Positions 24,587 through 33,846 of a stretch of 64,000 bases of DNA are shown piece by piece. The DNA is taken from positions 43,811 through 107,810 of the forward strand of contig UQMM01000004.1 of the NCBI GenBank assembly GCA_900542165.1, read 5' to 3'. The position numbers were made by a program, and so were the translations under genes. The notes below the pieces were generated by a model. That model did not search any database. It was not told where the DNA came from and saw nothing but the letters and a program-made list of their open reading frames with translations. How positions within the stretch are numbered: position 1 is the first letter of the stretch; every line of letters starts with the position of its first letter. Origin of the DNA: an uncultured Collinsella sp. Lineage in GTDB: Bacteria; Actinomycetota; Coriobacteriia; Coriobacteriales; Coriobacteriaceae.

Positions 24587-25735
24587 GTGTCGGAAAATAG
24601 GGATTACTACGAGGTACTTGGCGTTGACAAGGATGCCGACGCGCGGACGATTAAGCGCGCGTTTCTAAAGAAAGCCCGTACGGTACACCCGGATGTTTCG
24701 GACGACCCCGAGGCCGAGGCCAAGTTCAAAGAGCTCAACGAGGCCTATTCCGTTCTTTCCGACGAGCAGAAGCGTGCTAACTACGACCGTTACGGCACCG
24801 CGGACGGCCCCGGTGGCTCTGGCTATGTCGATATTAACGATATCTTTGGTGGCATGGGCATGGACGACCTGTTCTCGTCGTTCTTTGGCGGTGGCGCCGG
24901 TGGTGGCGCTCGCAGCCGTCGCGAGCGTCGTCGCGGTCGCGATATGGCCATCTCCCTTTCGGTGACACTCGAGGAGGCGGCGCTCGGCTGTAAAAAGACG
25001 ATTAGCTACGACCGTCTTGCCCCTTGCGATGACTGCAATGGTACCGGCAAGGCCGAGGGCGCGACCGAAAAGCAGTGCAGCCGTTGTCACGGCACAGGCT
25101 ATGTGACGACGGTCCAGCGTTCTTTCCTGGGCCAGGTTCAGTCCTCTTCGCCCTGTCCCGACTGCCACGGCGAAGGCACGGTCATCGATCATCCCTGCGA
25201 GACCTGTGACGGCCAGGGCCGCACGCCTTCTCACGAAAAGATTGACATCGATATTCCCGCCGGTGTTTCGACTGGTCGCCAGCTGCGGGTGAGTGGTTTT
25301 GGCGAGGCCGGCCTTCGTGGCGAGCCGTCGGGCGACCTGATCGTTAACGTGCGTGTCGCCGACCACGAGCGTTTTAAGCGCAATGGCGATGACCTGTATC
25401 TGGTGAGCGATATCTCGATTGCGCAGGCCGCGCTCGGTTGCGAGATTGAGGTCGAGGGCATTATGCCTGACGAGGTCGTTAAAGTAACGGTTCCCGCCGG
25501 CACACAGTTCGGTGACACCGTGAGCGTCAACAACTACGGCATGCCGCGTATCGGCGGTGGCGGCTCGCGCGGTCGTCTGATTGTGCAGCTGCGCGTGGTC
25601 GTTCCCACCAATCTCTCCAACAAGCAGCGCGAGCTGCTTCGCGCCTTTGCCGACGAGATGGGCGATGACGTCGCATCCGGTAAGAAGTCGGTGACCGACC
25701 GTATCAAGAGCGCCCTCGACGACATCCTCGATTAA
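24587..25735 (+). CDS. dnaJ: Chaperone protein DnaJ
   Basis: Co-chaperone of DnaK. The 382-residue protein has a J-domain with HPD (TVHPDVSDD), a Gly-rich linker with FFGGGAGGGA, four zinc repeats from about 147 to 210 (CDDCNGTG, CSRCHGTG, CPDCHGEG, CETCDGQG), and both C-terminal beta domains to the end (GRLIVQLRVVVPTNLS). GTG at 24587 with GGAAGG 8 bp upstream is the best start. hrcA, grpE and dnaK are not adjacent. Confidence 0.93.
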   Translation: MSENRDYYEVLGVDKDADARTIKRAFLKKARTVHPDVSDDPEAEAKFKELNEAYSVLSDEQKRANYDRYGTADGPGGSGYVDINDIFGGMGMDDLFSSFFGGGAGGGARSRRERRRGRDMAISLSVTLEEAALGCKKTISYDRLAPCDDCNGTGKAEGATEKQCSRCHGTGYVTTVQRSFLGQVQSSSPCPDCHGEGTVIDHPCETCDGQGRTPSHEKIDIDIPAGVSTGRQLRVSGFGEAGLRGEPSGDLIVNVRVADHERFKRNGDDLYLVSDISIAQAALGCEIEVEGIMPDEVVKVTVPAGTQFGDTVSVNNYGMPRIGGGGSRGRLIVQLRVVVPTNLSNKQRELLRAFADEMGDDVASGKKSVTDRIKSALDDILD

Positions 25736-25744
25736 GGAGCCCGT

Positions 25745-27037
25745 GTGCTCGCACCCCATATTTCCGTCGTCAACCTCGGTTGTCGTGTCAACCGGGTTGA
25801 GTCCGACCGTATCACTGCCGATCTTATGCGCCTGGGCTTTGCGATGGTGGATCCCCGGGACGCCGATCTGATCGTTATCAATACCTGTGCCGTGACGGGG
25901 GAGGCCGAGGCCAAGACCCGCAAGGCCGTCCGTCACGCCCTGGCCTATCCCGGCGAGCCTTACGTGGTCGTAACCGGCTGCGTCGTCAACCTGCATCCCG
26001 AGGAGCTGCTGGAGCTTTCCGATCGCGTGATCGCCGAACCGTCCAAGATTGACGTCGCCGAGCGCGTCTGCGAGGTGCTGGGCGTCGAATCCGATAGCGT
26101 GTCCGCCTGCAGCGATGGCGACGTGGTCGATGCGCTCGGTCGTTCGCGGCTGGGCGTGAAGATCCAGGATGGCTGCAACCACCGCTGTACCTATTGCATC
26201 GTGTGGAAGGCCCGCGGCCCCGAGCGTTCCGTGCCCGTCGAGTCCGTGCTCGAACAGGTGCGTGAAGCTCAGGAGGCCGGCGTGCCCGAGGTCGTGCTGA
26301 CCGGCGTGAATCTGGGCGCCTATGACGGCAAGAGCGCGACCGATGAACATGTCGAGATCGATGAGCTGCTCCAGGCCATCATGGAGCGCACCGAGATCGC
26401 CCATGTGCGTATCTCCTCGGTGGAGCCCATGGATATTTCCGAGCGCTTGCTCAAGGTGATGGCTCGCTATCCGAAGCGTATCGCGCCGTTTTTGCACCTT
26501 CCCGTGCAGTCTGGCTGCACGGCGACGCTGCATCGTATGGGTCGTCCCTATAGTGCCGAGGCCTTTGAGGACACGGTGCGTATGATTCGCGCCAACTTGC
26601 CCCAGGCGTCTCTTTCGTGCGATGTCATCGTCGGTTTTCCTGGTGAGACGGACGAGGAGTTCGAGGAGTCGCTGGCGCTGTGCCGTCGTGTGGGTTTCTC
26701 GCGTATGCACGTGTTCCGCTATAGCAAGCGTCCCGGTACCCTTGCTGCCGATATGCCTGATCGGGTACCGCCCGAGGTTATGGCCGAGCGCAGCCGCCGT
26801 ATGCGGGCCGCCGCACAGGAACTCGCTATTGCCGACGCTCGTCGTCGTGTGGGCACGGTCGAGCGTGCCGTCCTCGAGTACGGCGACAACCTGACGCTCG
26901 GTTCGTTCCATCATGCCCGTCTTGACGATACCTGTGGACTTACAGCCCCGTGCCTGCTCGATGTTGCTATCATCGGAGTCGATGATTCCGGCTTGGTCCA
27001 TGCGCGCAGGGAGGTTCATGGAAGCCTCGAAGATTAG
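25745..27037 (+). CDS. mtaB: MtaB-type tRNA methylthiotransferase
   Basis: Radical SAM enzyme expected to convert t6A37 to ms2t6A37 in tRNA. The 430-residue protein has an N-terminal UPF0004 domain with three cluster cysteines (NLGCRVN, NTCAVT, TGCVVN) and a radical SAM core with CNHRCTYC at about 144-151. The NLGCRVN motif separates MtaB from MiaB and RimO, both of which also occur in this window. GTG start with AAGGAG. The 3' end overlaps phoH by 20 bp. Confidence 0.9.
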   Translation: MLAPHISVVNLGCRVNRVESDRITADLMRLGFAMVDPRDADLIVINTCAVTGEAEAKTRKAVRHALAYPGEPYVVVTGCVVNLHPEELLELSDRVIAEPSKIDVAERVCEVLGVESDSVSACSDGDVVDALGRSRLGVKIQDGCNHRCTYCIVWKARGPERSVPVESVLEQVREAQEAGVPEVVLTGVNLGAYDGKSATDEHVEIDELLQAIMERTEIAHVRISSVEPMDISERLLKVMARYPKRIAPFLHLPVQSGCTATLHRMGRPYSAEAFEDTVRMIRANLPQASLSCDVIVGFPGETDEEFEESLALCRRVGFSRMHVFRYSKRPGTLAADMPDRVPPEVMAERSRRMRAAAQELAIADARRRVGTVERAVLEYGDNLTLGSFHHARLDDTCGLTAPCLLDVAIIGVDDSGLVHARREVHGSLED

Positions 27038-28004
27038 ACTTACCGTTCCCGAGGGGATTGATCCCTCGCGCGTTTTGGGCGCCGGCGACGGCGTCCTTCG
27101 TGCGCTCGAGAGCTTGGTTCGCGCTCATGTGGTCGCCCGTGGCGATAGCATCTCCGTGAGCGGCGACCCGAACGAGGTCGAACTCGTGGCGCGCTTTTTC
27201 GAGCATGCTTTTCGCGAGGCGGCCGCCGGGCGCACGCTGTCTGCCGACGATGTTTCTCGCTGTCTGGCCGTCTTACGCGACGGTGAGCACGAGACTACGT
27301 CGCTTCGCGATGACGTGCTGCTTTCGTATCGCGGCCGCGTTATTCGCCCCAAGACGCTCGGGCAAAAGCGCTATGTGGATGCCATCCGCTCGCATACCAT
27401 CACGTTTGGCTTGGGTCCTGCCGGTACCGGTAAGACCTATCTGGCCATGGCGCTCGCCGTTGCCGCGCTCAAGCGTCACGAGGTGGGTCGTCTGATCTTG
27501 ACGCGTCCGGTTGTCGAGGCGGGGGAGAATCTGGGCTTTTTGCCCGGTACCCTTGAGGAAAAGATCGATCCCTACATGCGTCCGCTCTACGACGCCCTTT
27601 TTGACATGATGGATCGCGAGCGAACCGATGAGCTTATGGAGCGCGGCGTGATCGAGATCGCCCCGCTTGCCTACATGCGCGGCCGCACGCTGAGCGATGC
27701 TTTCGTGGTGCTCGACGAGGCGCAAAATACCACGCCCGAGCAGATGAAGATGTTCCTGACGCGCCTGGGCTTCAACTCCAAGTTTGTGATTACCGGCGAC
27801 CTGAGTCAGCGCGACCTGGTTGGTCGTCGCGGCGGTCTTGCTGACGTTGAGCAGATTTTGGGCCGTGTCGACGATGTCGCATTTTCGCACCTCGAGCGTG
27901 CCGACGTGGTGCGCCATGCCTTGGTGGGACGTATCGTCGAGGCATACGATGCTTATGATGACGTGCGCGAGCAGCGCCCGCGCGACCGAAAGGAGTCCCG
28001 TTGA
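27018..28004 (+). CDS. phoH: PhoH-like ATPase
   Basis: A 328-residue P-loop protein with Walker A GPAGTGKTYLAMALA near residue 136 and Walker B FVVLDEAQN. PhoH is commonly next to ybeY, with a suspected role in RNA or ribosome quality control. The ATG at 27018 is preceded by GGGAGG inside the mtaB end. The stop TGA overlaps the TTG start of ybeY. Confidence 0.93.
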   Translation: MEASKIRLTVPEGIDPSRVLGAGDGVLRALESLVRAHVVARGDSISVSGDPNEVELVARFFEHAFREAAAGRTLSADDVSRCLAVLRDGEHETTSLRDDVLLSYRGRVIRPKTLGQKRYVDAIRSHTITFGLGPAGTGKTYLAMALAVAALKRHEVGRLILTRPVVEAGENLGFLPGTLEEKIDPYMRPLYDALFDMMDRERTDELMERGVIEIAPLAYMRGRTLSDAFVVLDEAQNTTPEQMKMFLTRLGFNSKFVITGDLSQRDLVGRRGGLADVEQILGRVDDVAFSHLERADVVRHALVGRIVEAYDAYDDVREQRPRDRKESR

Positions 28005-28510
28005 GTGTATTGATCAGCAACGATGCCGAGCTCGATACGCTGCTCGATGCGCAGGAGGTGGAGCACATCTGCGAGGTTGTGCTTGCCGCCGAGGGCGTTG
28101 AACGTGAAGTCGAGATTTCCCTTTCGTATGTCGACGAGGACGAGATGCACGAGCTCAACCACGAGTGGCGCGGTATCGATCGCACCACCGATGTACTCTC
28201 GTTTGAGTGCGATTCGGCCTTTGACGATGACATTCCCGCCGATGAGACGCTCGAGCTCGGCGATATTATCTTGGCCCCGCAGGTTATTGCCCGTCAGGCC
28301 CCCGGTTTTGGCAATAGCCCCGCTGACGAGTGCCGTCTGATGCTCGTTCACGGCATGCTGCACCTGCTGGGCTATGACCACATCGAGGACGATGAGGCCG
28401 AGGTCATGGAGGCCCGCGAGGACGCCATCCTGCGCGATCTGGCGCTCGAGCGCGGCGAGGACCCTAAGCTAGTCCACGTCGGCCCCATCACCAACCACGC
28501 CCACGACTAG
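28001..28510 (+). CDS. ybeY: Endoribonuclease YbeY
   Basis: Zinc endoribonuclease involved in 16S rRNA 3'-end maturation and 70S quality control. The 169-residue protein carries the family's metal motif H-x3-H-x5-H in HGMLHLLGYDH. It starts at TTG (28001), overlapping the phoH stop, with AAAGGAG just upstream. The C-terminal ~20 residues (GEDPKLVHVGPITNHAHD) extend past the usual end. Confidence 0.93.
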   Translation: MSVLISNDAELDTLLDAQEVEHICEVVLAAEGVEREVEISLSYVDEDEMHELNHEWRGIDRTTDVLSFECDSAFDDDIPADETLELGDIILAPQVIARQAPGFGNSPADECRLMLVHGMLHLLGYDHIEDDEAEVMEAREDAILRDLALERGEDPKLVHVGPITNHAHD

Positions 28511-28519
28511 GAGCCGTCT

Positions 28520-28897
28520 ATGATTCCCGGATCGAACAAGGACCATCCGTCCTTCTTAAAGTCGTTTTCCTACGCCATGGAGGGCTTCGTCACCGCCGTC
28601 AAGACCGAGCGCAACATTAAGGTCATGCTCGTTGCGGGCGTGTGCACCGTCATTGCCGGCTGCGTCGTGGGGCTCGACATTGCCGAGTGGGCCACGATTA
28701 TCATCTGTTGTGGCCTGGTGATTCACGGCGAGCTGTGCAACACCGCTATGGAGGCCATCGTCGACCTGGCGACCCAGGAGCTCCATCCGCTGGCCAAGCG
28801 TGCGAAGGACATCGCCGCCGCTTCCGTATACGTTCTTTCCATCACTGCCGCGATTGTGGGCGTGCTGGTATTTGCCCACGCGCTCGACTTTATTTAG
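28520..28897 (+). CDS. dgkA: Diacylglycerol/undecaprenol kinase family protein
   Basis: A small membrane kinase of the DgkA family. The 125-residue protein has three hydrophobic helices (about 34-52, 58-77, 100-121) and conserved polar residues in LCNTAMEAIVDLATQELHPLAKRAKDIAAASV. In Gram-positive-type bacteria this family phosphorylates undecaprenol, recycling the cell-wall lipid carrier. The ybeY-dgkA-era order supports the call. The substrate is inferred from family membership. Confidence 0.9.
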   Translation: MIPGSNKDHPSFLKSFSYAMEGFVTAVKTERNIKVMLVAGVCTVIAGCVVGLDIAEWATIIICCGLVIHGELCNTAMEAIVDLATQELHPLAKRAKDIAAASVYVLSITAAIVGVLVFAHALDFI

Positions 28898-28909
28898 AAA
28901 GGGATTTCC

Positions 28910-29977
28910 ATGTCCGACAATATGCAGCCTACCGATGAGATTTTGGACGACGAGTCCCTGGACGCGGTGGATACCGAGGAGCTCGAGGAAGTCGAGGAGT
29001 TCGACCCGTTTGAGGGCATGAGCGATGAGGAGCTCGACGCCCTGTGCGACGAGGACGACAACCTCGCGGGCTTTGGCGACGTGGAGCCCGGTTTCCGCAG
29101 CGGCTTTGTGGCCCTGGTCGGTCGTCCCAACGCCGGCAAATCCACGCTGCTCAACGCCTGTTACGGCAAGAAGGTCGCCATCACCTCGCCGGTGGCCCAG
29201 ACGACTCGCCGCCGCATGCGCGCCGTCGTCAACCGCCCCGGCTACCAGCTGGTCTTTGTCGATACCCCGGGTATTCATAAGCCTAAGGACGGCCTGGGTT
29301 CCGAGCTCAACAAAAGTGCGTTGTTCGAGCTGAACGATGTCGATGTCGTCGCGTTTTTGATTGATGCCACCAAGCCCATCGGCAGGGGAGACGCCTGGGT
29401 TGCCGAGCGTGTCAAGAACGCTCGTTCTAAGAAGGTCCTGGTGCTTACCAAGGCCGATGAGGCCGACCCCGCACAGGTCATGGAGCAGCTTAAGGCCGCC
29501 CACGAGCTCATGGAATATGACGACGAGATTGTGACGTCTTCGGTCAAGAACTTCAACGTCGATGCCTTTATCGAGACCGTTGCGCACTTTTTGCCCGAGG
29601 GTCCGCGTTGGTTCCCCGAGGACATGGGTACCGACGCTTCCGATGAGACGCTCGTTGCCGAGTTTGTGCGCGAGAAGGTCTTGCGCCGCACCCGTGATGA
29701 GATTCCGCACTCCGTTGGCGTGATCTGCGATGCGCTCGAGCAGACCAAGAAGGTGCTGCGCGTGCACGCCACCATTTACGTCGAGCGCGAGGGCCAAAAG
29801 GGCATCATCATCGGTAAGGGCGGCGAGATGATCAAGCATATCGGTATCGACGCCCGTCGCGATCTTGAGCGCATCTTTGGCACGCAGGTCTTTTTGGAGC
29901 TGGACGTGAAGGTCAAGGCCGGCTGGCGTGACGACGAGGCTCAGATTCGCCGCTTTGGCTACAACGCCGAGGACTAA
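28910..29977 (+). CDS. era: GTPase Era with acidic N-terminal extension
   Basis: GTPase that binds the 16S rRNA 3' end during 30S assembly. The GTPase domain starts near residue 65 (GFVALVGRPNAGKST), with G2 in PVAQTTRRRMRAV, G3 DTPGIHKP, and a C-terminal KH domain around IIIGKGGEMIKHIG. Total 355 residues against about 300 for typical Era. The extra ~62 N-terminal residues are strongly acidic (TEELEEVEEFDPFEGMSDEE). No internal start with a convincing ribosome-binding site removes this extension. Confidence 0.95.
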   Translation: MSDNMQPTDEILDDESLDAVDTEELEEVEEFDPFEGMSDEELDALCDEDDNLAGFGDVEPGFRSGFVALVGRPNAGKSTLLNACYGKKVAITSPVAQTTRRRMRAVVNRPGYQLVFVDTPGIHKPKDGLGSELNKSALFELNDVDVVAFLIDATKPIGRGDAWVAERVKNARSKKVLVLTKADEADPAQVMEQLKAAHELMEYDDEIVTSSVKNFNVDAFIETVAHFLPEGPRWFPEDMGTDASDETLVAEFVREKVLRRTRDEIPHSVGVICDALEQTKKVLRVHATIYVEREGQKGIIIGKGGEMIKHIGIDARRDLERIFGTQVFLELDVKVKAGWRDDEAQIRRFGYNAED

Positions 29978-29992
29978 GGACGCGCGGCGCGC

Positions 29993-30742
29993 ATGGCAGG
30001 CTCCCGGACATATCGCACGAAAGTGCTCGTCCTCGACAAGACGAAGCTCAAAGAGACCGACCTGATCTTGACGATGCTTGACGAGCGGGGGCGGCAGGTT
30101 CGTGCCGTGGCAAAGGGCGCCCGCAAACCCGGCGGACGCCTGGCTGCGCGCTGCGAGCTGTTCTGTACGGTCGATATGCTGCTCGCACATGGACGGTCAC
30201 TTGACGTGGTTTCTCAGGCCGAGCTTATGGAGGCGCCGCTCGGCGCTGCGCCCGATTACGAGACGACCTGCGCCGCAAGCGCGATCGCCGAGGTCGCGCG
30301 CGTGTGCTCGTTCGAGGACGCCGAGGACCCGTTTACCTTTGCCATCACGCAGCGAGCGCTTGCCCTGGTGGGCAGCGGGCTTGACACGGCACATATGGAC
30401 CTACTTGTGGCGGCATATGTCTTTAAGCTGCTGTCGCACGTTGGCTATCGACCCGATTTTTCGGCCTGCGTGCTGTGCGGAGACCCCATGCTGTCGTATT
30501 TTTCACCCCAGGCGGGCGGTCTCATGTGCGGGTCGTGCGCGTCGAGCGTTCCAGGTGCCGAACTGGTGTCGACCGGTGAGACAGCATGGCTGCGCGCCCT
30601 CATGTCCATGACCTTCGATGCGCTCATGGCCGAGCGAATCGACCCGCATACGGCGGCATTCCTGCTCGGGCTTTCGCATGTGTGGGCTGCGACGCACACC
30701 GATCAACGCCTCCGTGCGATGGAATTCATGTTGGGTCGGTGA
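29993..30742 (+). CDS. recO: DNA repair protein RecO
   Basis: Mediator that loads RecA on SSB-coated DNA. The 249-residue protein has an N-terminal OB fold (YRTKVLVLDKTKLKETDLIL) and a C-terminal helical region with a four-cysteine zinc site (CVLCGDP and CGSCASS). It follows era by 15 bp, a very common pairing. recF and recR are not in the window. Confidence 0.94.
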   Translation: MAGSRTYRTKVLVLDKTKLKETDLILTMLDERGRQVRAVAKGARKPGGRLAARCELFCTVDMLLAHGRSLDVVSQAELMEAPLGAAPDYETTCAASAIAEVARVCSFEDAEDPFTFAITQRALALVGSGLDTAHMDLLVAAYVFKLLSHVGYRPDFSACVLCGDPMLSYFSPQAGGLMCGSCASSVPGAELVSTGETAWLRALMSMTFDALMAERIDPHTAAFLLGLSHVWAATHTDQRLRAMEFMLGR

Positions 30743-30844
30743 TGATGCGCAGGCGCGGGCTGCTTGTGGTATCATGCCGACCTGTTGGTACCTCGACCTT
30801 GGTTGCTCGCTCCACCGGCGGCTTCCCAGTCCGAGGCGAATCGA

Positions 30845-30860
30845 GTCGCCCGCGGGCGAC
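30845..30860 (+). promoter_or_regulatory. Palindromic hairpin in the rpsO leader
   Basis: GTCGCCCGCGGGCGAC is a perfect 16-nt palindrome 20 bp upstream of the rpsO start, just before the AAAGG ribosome-binding site. In many bacteria S15 represses its own mRNA through leader structures, and this is a candidate site. A possible -10 (TATCAT) lies at 30771-30776. Confidence 0.35.
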
Positions 30861-30880
30861 GTAAAACGAAAGGTGAAACA

Positions 30881-31159
30881 ATGACTGTTTCCAAAGAGCG
30901 CAAGGCGGAGCTGACTGCCCAGTTCGGTAACACCCCGGTCGACACCGGCAACCCCAAGGTTCAGGTCGCCATCCTGTCCGAGCGCATCAAGGAGCTGACC
31001 GAGCACATGAAGTCCCACCAGAAGGACTTCCACACCCGTCGTGGCCTGCTCATGCTCGTCGGCCGTCGTCGTCGTCTTCTCTCCTACATCAAGAAGAACG
31101 ACATCGTCGAGTACCGTGAGCTCATCAAGGCTCTGGGCATCCGCGACAACATCCAGTAG
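30881..31159 (+). CDS. rpsO: 30S ribosomal protein S15
   Basis: A 92-residue protein that binds 16S rRNA and bridges to the 50S. Typical stretches are TGNPKVQVAILSERIKELTEH and HTRRGLLMLVGRRRRLLSYI. The ATG at 30881 follows AAAGGTG. It is followed by a terminator and then pnp, the usual rpsO-pnp order. Confidence 0.97.
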   Translation: MTVSKERKAELTAQFGNTPVDTGNPKVQVAILSERIKELTEHMKSHQKDFHTRRGLLMLVGRRRRLLSYIKKNDIVEYRELIKALGIRDNIQ

Positions 31160-31173
31160 GATTTGTACATGCT

Positions 31174-31205
31174 AAGAGCGTCCTGCGCAGCGGGGCGCTC
31201 TTTTT
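31174..31205 (+). terminator. Terminator of rpsO
   Basis: AAGAGCGTCC / GGGGCGCTCTT is followed by TTTT. It separates rpsO from pnp, though read-through is possible. Confidence 0.8.
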
Positions 31206-31272
31206 GTGTAAGGGCGCGAACAATCACGCTCTGAAGCGTGGCGGGGGCAGGGGGCCCGCGTCACATGAGAAG

Positions 31273-31295
31273 CCCGCAGGCAAGGGGTCTGCGGG
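31273..31295 (+). promoter_or_regulatory. Hairpin next to the pnp ribosome-binding site
   Basis: CCCGCAG / CTGCGGG (7 bp, 9-nt loop) ends 3 bp before AAAGGAG. Many pnp leaders carry a stem processed for autocontrol. Here the evidence is only the hairpin and its place. Confidence 0.35.
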
Positions 31296-31308
31296 GTAAA
31301 GGAGAACA

Positions 31309-33555
31309 ATGACACTCGTATCCAAGACCTTTGAGCTGTACGGCAAGACCTACACCTTTGAGTCGGGCGAGCTTGCCAAGCAGGCCACCGGCGCCTGCCT
31401 GGTCAAGCAGGGTGACACCACGATGCTCGACACCGTGGTCGTCTCCAAGGAGCGTAAGAACTACGACTTCTTCCCGCTGACCGTCGACTTCAACGAGAAG
31501 ATGTACGCCGCCGGCCGCATCCCGGGTGGCTACCTCAAGCGTGAGGGCCGTCCCAGTGAGAAGGCTACGCTCACCGCGCGCATGATCGACCGTCCGATTC
31601 GCCCGAGCTTCCCGGATGGCTTCCGCAACGAGGTGCACATCGTCGCCACCTCGCTCGTCGCCGACCAGGTCAACCCCTTCGACGTCATCAACGTCATGGG
31701 TGCTTCTCTGGCCATGACGCTCGGCGGCGTGCCCTTCGAGGGTCCGCTTGCCTGCGTGCGCATCGGCCGTAACGTGGAGACCGGCGAGTTTATCGTCAAC
31801 CCCACCTACGAGGAGCGCGAGAACTCCGATCTGGACCTGGAGCTGGGCGGCTCTGCCGACTTCATCTCGATGGTCGAGGCCGGCGCCGAGGAGATCTCCG
31901 AGGACGACATGCTCGCCGCCATGAAGTTTGGCCAGGAGGCCCTTGCTGCTTTCTGCCAGGCTCAGGACGAGTTCGTTGCCGAGTGGGAGCAGGTCAACGG
32001 CCCCATCGTCAAGAAGGAGTACCCGCTCGACCAGCCCGTCGAGGAGGTCCAGGAGCGCATCTTCGCCCACTACGACGAGATGGCAGCCGCCCTTCGCGAC
32101 GCCGACAAGCTCTCCCGTATCGGCAAGGTCGAGGCTCTGAAGGAGTCCATCCGTGCCGAGTTTACCGAGCAGGAGCAGGCCGCTTGGGAGCGCGAGATCC
32201 CCGTGGCGCTCAAGAAGCTCGAGAAGAAGGCCATGCGCACCATGGTCGTCGAGACCGGTGAGCGCGTCGACGGCCGTGCCGCCGACGAGATCCGTCCCAT
32301 CATGGTGAAGGACAACTACCTGCCGCTCGTTCACGGCTCCGGCCTGTTCCAGCGTGGCCAGACCCAGGTGCTCTCCGTCCTGTCGCTCGGCATGCTCAAC
32401 GAGGGCCAGCGTCTGGATACCATCGAGCCCACCGAGGGCAAGCGCTACATGCACCACTACAACTTCCCGCCTTTCTGCACCGGCGAGACCGGCCGCATGG
32501 GCAGCCCCAAGCGCCGCGAGATCGGCCATGGCAATCTGGCCGAGCGCGCTCTGCTTCCGGTGCTCCCCGACGAGAACGAGTTCCCCTACGCCATCCGCGT
32601 CGTCTCCGAGGTCATGGAGTCCAACGGCTCCTCTTCGATGGCTTCGACCTGCGGCTCCACGCTCGCCCTTATGGACGGCGGCGTGCCCATTAAGCGCCCG
32701 GTCTCCGGTATCGCCATGGGCCTGATCCAGGAGGAGGGCAAGACCGTGGTCCTGTCCGACATCCAGGGTCTCGAGGACTTCCTGGGCGACATGGACTTTA
32801 AGGTCACCGGCACCACCGAGGGCATCACCGCCCTGCAGATGGACAACAAGGCCACCGGCCTCACCTTCGACATCCTGGCCCGCGCTCTGCAGCAGGCCAA
32901 GGAGGGTCGCGCCTTCATCCTGCAGAAGATGCTCGATGTGATCCCCGAGCCGCGCCACACCACGCGCAGCACCGCTCCGCGCATCGTCTCCATCCAGGTT
33001 CCGACCGACAAGATCCGCGACGTCATCGGTTCCGGCGGTAAGGTCATCCGCGGTATCCAGGATGAGACCGGCGCTTCGGTCGACATCCAGGAGGACGGCA
33101 CCGTCTTTGTCGGCGGCACCGGCGAGTCCGTGGACCAGGCTGTCGAGCGCATCAAGCTCATCATCAAGGTTCCCGAGCCGGGCGAGGAGTACACCGGTCG
33201 CGTGGTCTCCATCCAGCCCTTCGGCGCCTTCGTCAACCTGCTGCCCGGTAAGGACGGCCTGCTGCACATCTCTCGCGTCGCCAAGGGCCGCGTGGAGAAG
33301 GTCGAGGACGTCCTCAACGTGGGCGACGAGGTCAAGGTCGTCGTCATCGAGGTTGACGATCGCGGCAAGATCTCGCTCGATCGTCTTGACAAGCCCGAGG
33401 CCCCGGCTCGCGCCGAGGGTGCTTCCGAGGGCGACGGCGAGCACTTCCAGCGCCGTGAGCGTCCGCGTCGCGAGCGCTCCGAGCGCAGCGACCGTCCGCG
33501 CCGTCCCGGCGACAACGGAGGCCGCAAGCCCCGCCGTCACCACGACGCCGAGTAA
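31309..33555 (+). CDS. pnp: Polyribonucleotide nucleotidyltransferase
   Basis: PNPase degrades RNA 3' to 5' by phosphorolysis as a trimer. The 748-residue protein has a first RNase PH-like domain (about 10-220), a helical domain, a second catalytic RNase PH domain (about 330-540, with SNGSSSMASTCGSTLALMDG), a KH domain from about 556 (DVIGSGGKVIRGIQDETG), an S1 domain from about 626, and a C-terminal Arg/Glu-rich tail (RRERPRRERSERSDRPRR). The tail is longer and more charged than in E. coli and may bind RNA or partners. AAAGGAG precedes the ATG. Confidence 0.97.
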   Translation: MTLVSKTFELYGKTYTFESGELAKQATGACLVKQGDTTMLDTVVVSKERKNYDFFPLTVDFNEKMYAAGRIPGGYLKREGRPSEKATLTARMIDRPIRPSFPDGFRNEVHIVATSLVADQVNPFDVINVMGASLAMTLGGVPFEGPLACVRIGRNVETGEFIVNPTYEERENSDLDLELGGSADFISMVEAGAEEISEDDMLAAMKFGQEALAAFCQAQDEFVAEWEQVNGPIVKKEYPLDQPVEEVQERIFAHYDEMAAALRDADKLSRIGKVEALKESIRAEFTEQEQAAWEREIPVALKKLEKKAMRTMVVETGERVDGRAADEIRPIMVKDNYLPLVHGSGLFQRGQTQVLSVLSLGMLNEGQRLDTIEPTEGKRYMHHYNFPPFCTGETGRMGSPKRREIGHGNLAERALLPVLPDENEFPYAIRVVSEVMESNGSSSMASTCGSTLALMDGGVPIKRPVSGIAMGLIQEEGKTVVLSDIQGLEDFLGDMDFKVTGTTEGITALQMDNKATGLTFDILARALQQAKEGRAFILQKMLDVIPEPRHTTRSTAPRIVSIQVPTDKIRDVIGSGGKVIRGIQDETGASVDIQEDGTVFVGGTGESVDQAVERIKLIIKVPEPGEEYTGRVVSIQPFGAFVNLLPGKDGLLHISRVAKGRVEKVEDVLNVGDEVKVVVIEVDDRGKISLDRLDKPEAPARAEGASEGDGEHFQRRERPRRERSERSDRPRRPGDNGGRKPRRHHDAE

Positions 33556-33578
33556 CAGCTAAACATAAGCAGCTCAAC

Positions 33579-33608
33579 AAGGGCGATTCCTAAGGGGGTC
33601 GCCCTTTT
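33579..33608 (+). terminator. Terminator of pnp
   Basis: AAGGGCGA / TCGCCCTT with a 12-nt loop is followed by TT. It lies 23 bp after the pnp stop. Confidence 0.7.
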
Positions 33609-33738
33609 GCTTGCGCCCGGGAGGGACGCATATGAAGTTTCCTGCTCTACGGGAAACCGTCGGGATGGACCAGTTCAGATGGGGCTTTGATGCATGAGTG
33701 GTCTGTTGTTGTGCAAATGGGTATCATACTGTGGTTAT

Positions 33739-33758
33739 TGCATCGACTCTGCGATGCA
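33739..33758 (+). promoter_or_regulatory. Hairpin in the rnj leader
   Basis: TGCATCG / CGATGCA (7 bp, 6-nt loop) lies 88 bp upstream of rnj. A TATCAT (33722-33727) could be a -10 just ahead of it. The 33609-33846 gap otherwise holds no gene that I can support. Confidence 0.3.
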
Positions 33759-33846
33759 TGTTTGTACGTTCCCGGCGGTCGGTTTGCCAGAAGCGCCCCG
33801 TCGGTTGTTCCAGACCCGTTTCGAAGAAAGGAAACCACACTAACCT

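Noticed and set aside
24665..27019. Long minus-strand frame opposite dnaJ and mtaB, and the similar one at 31261-33543 opposite pnp
   Set aside because: Same shadow effect. No ribosome-binding site or family match.
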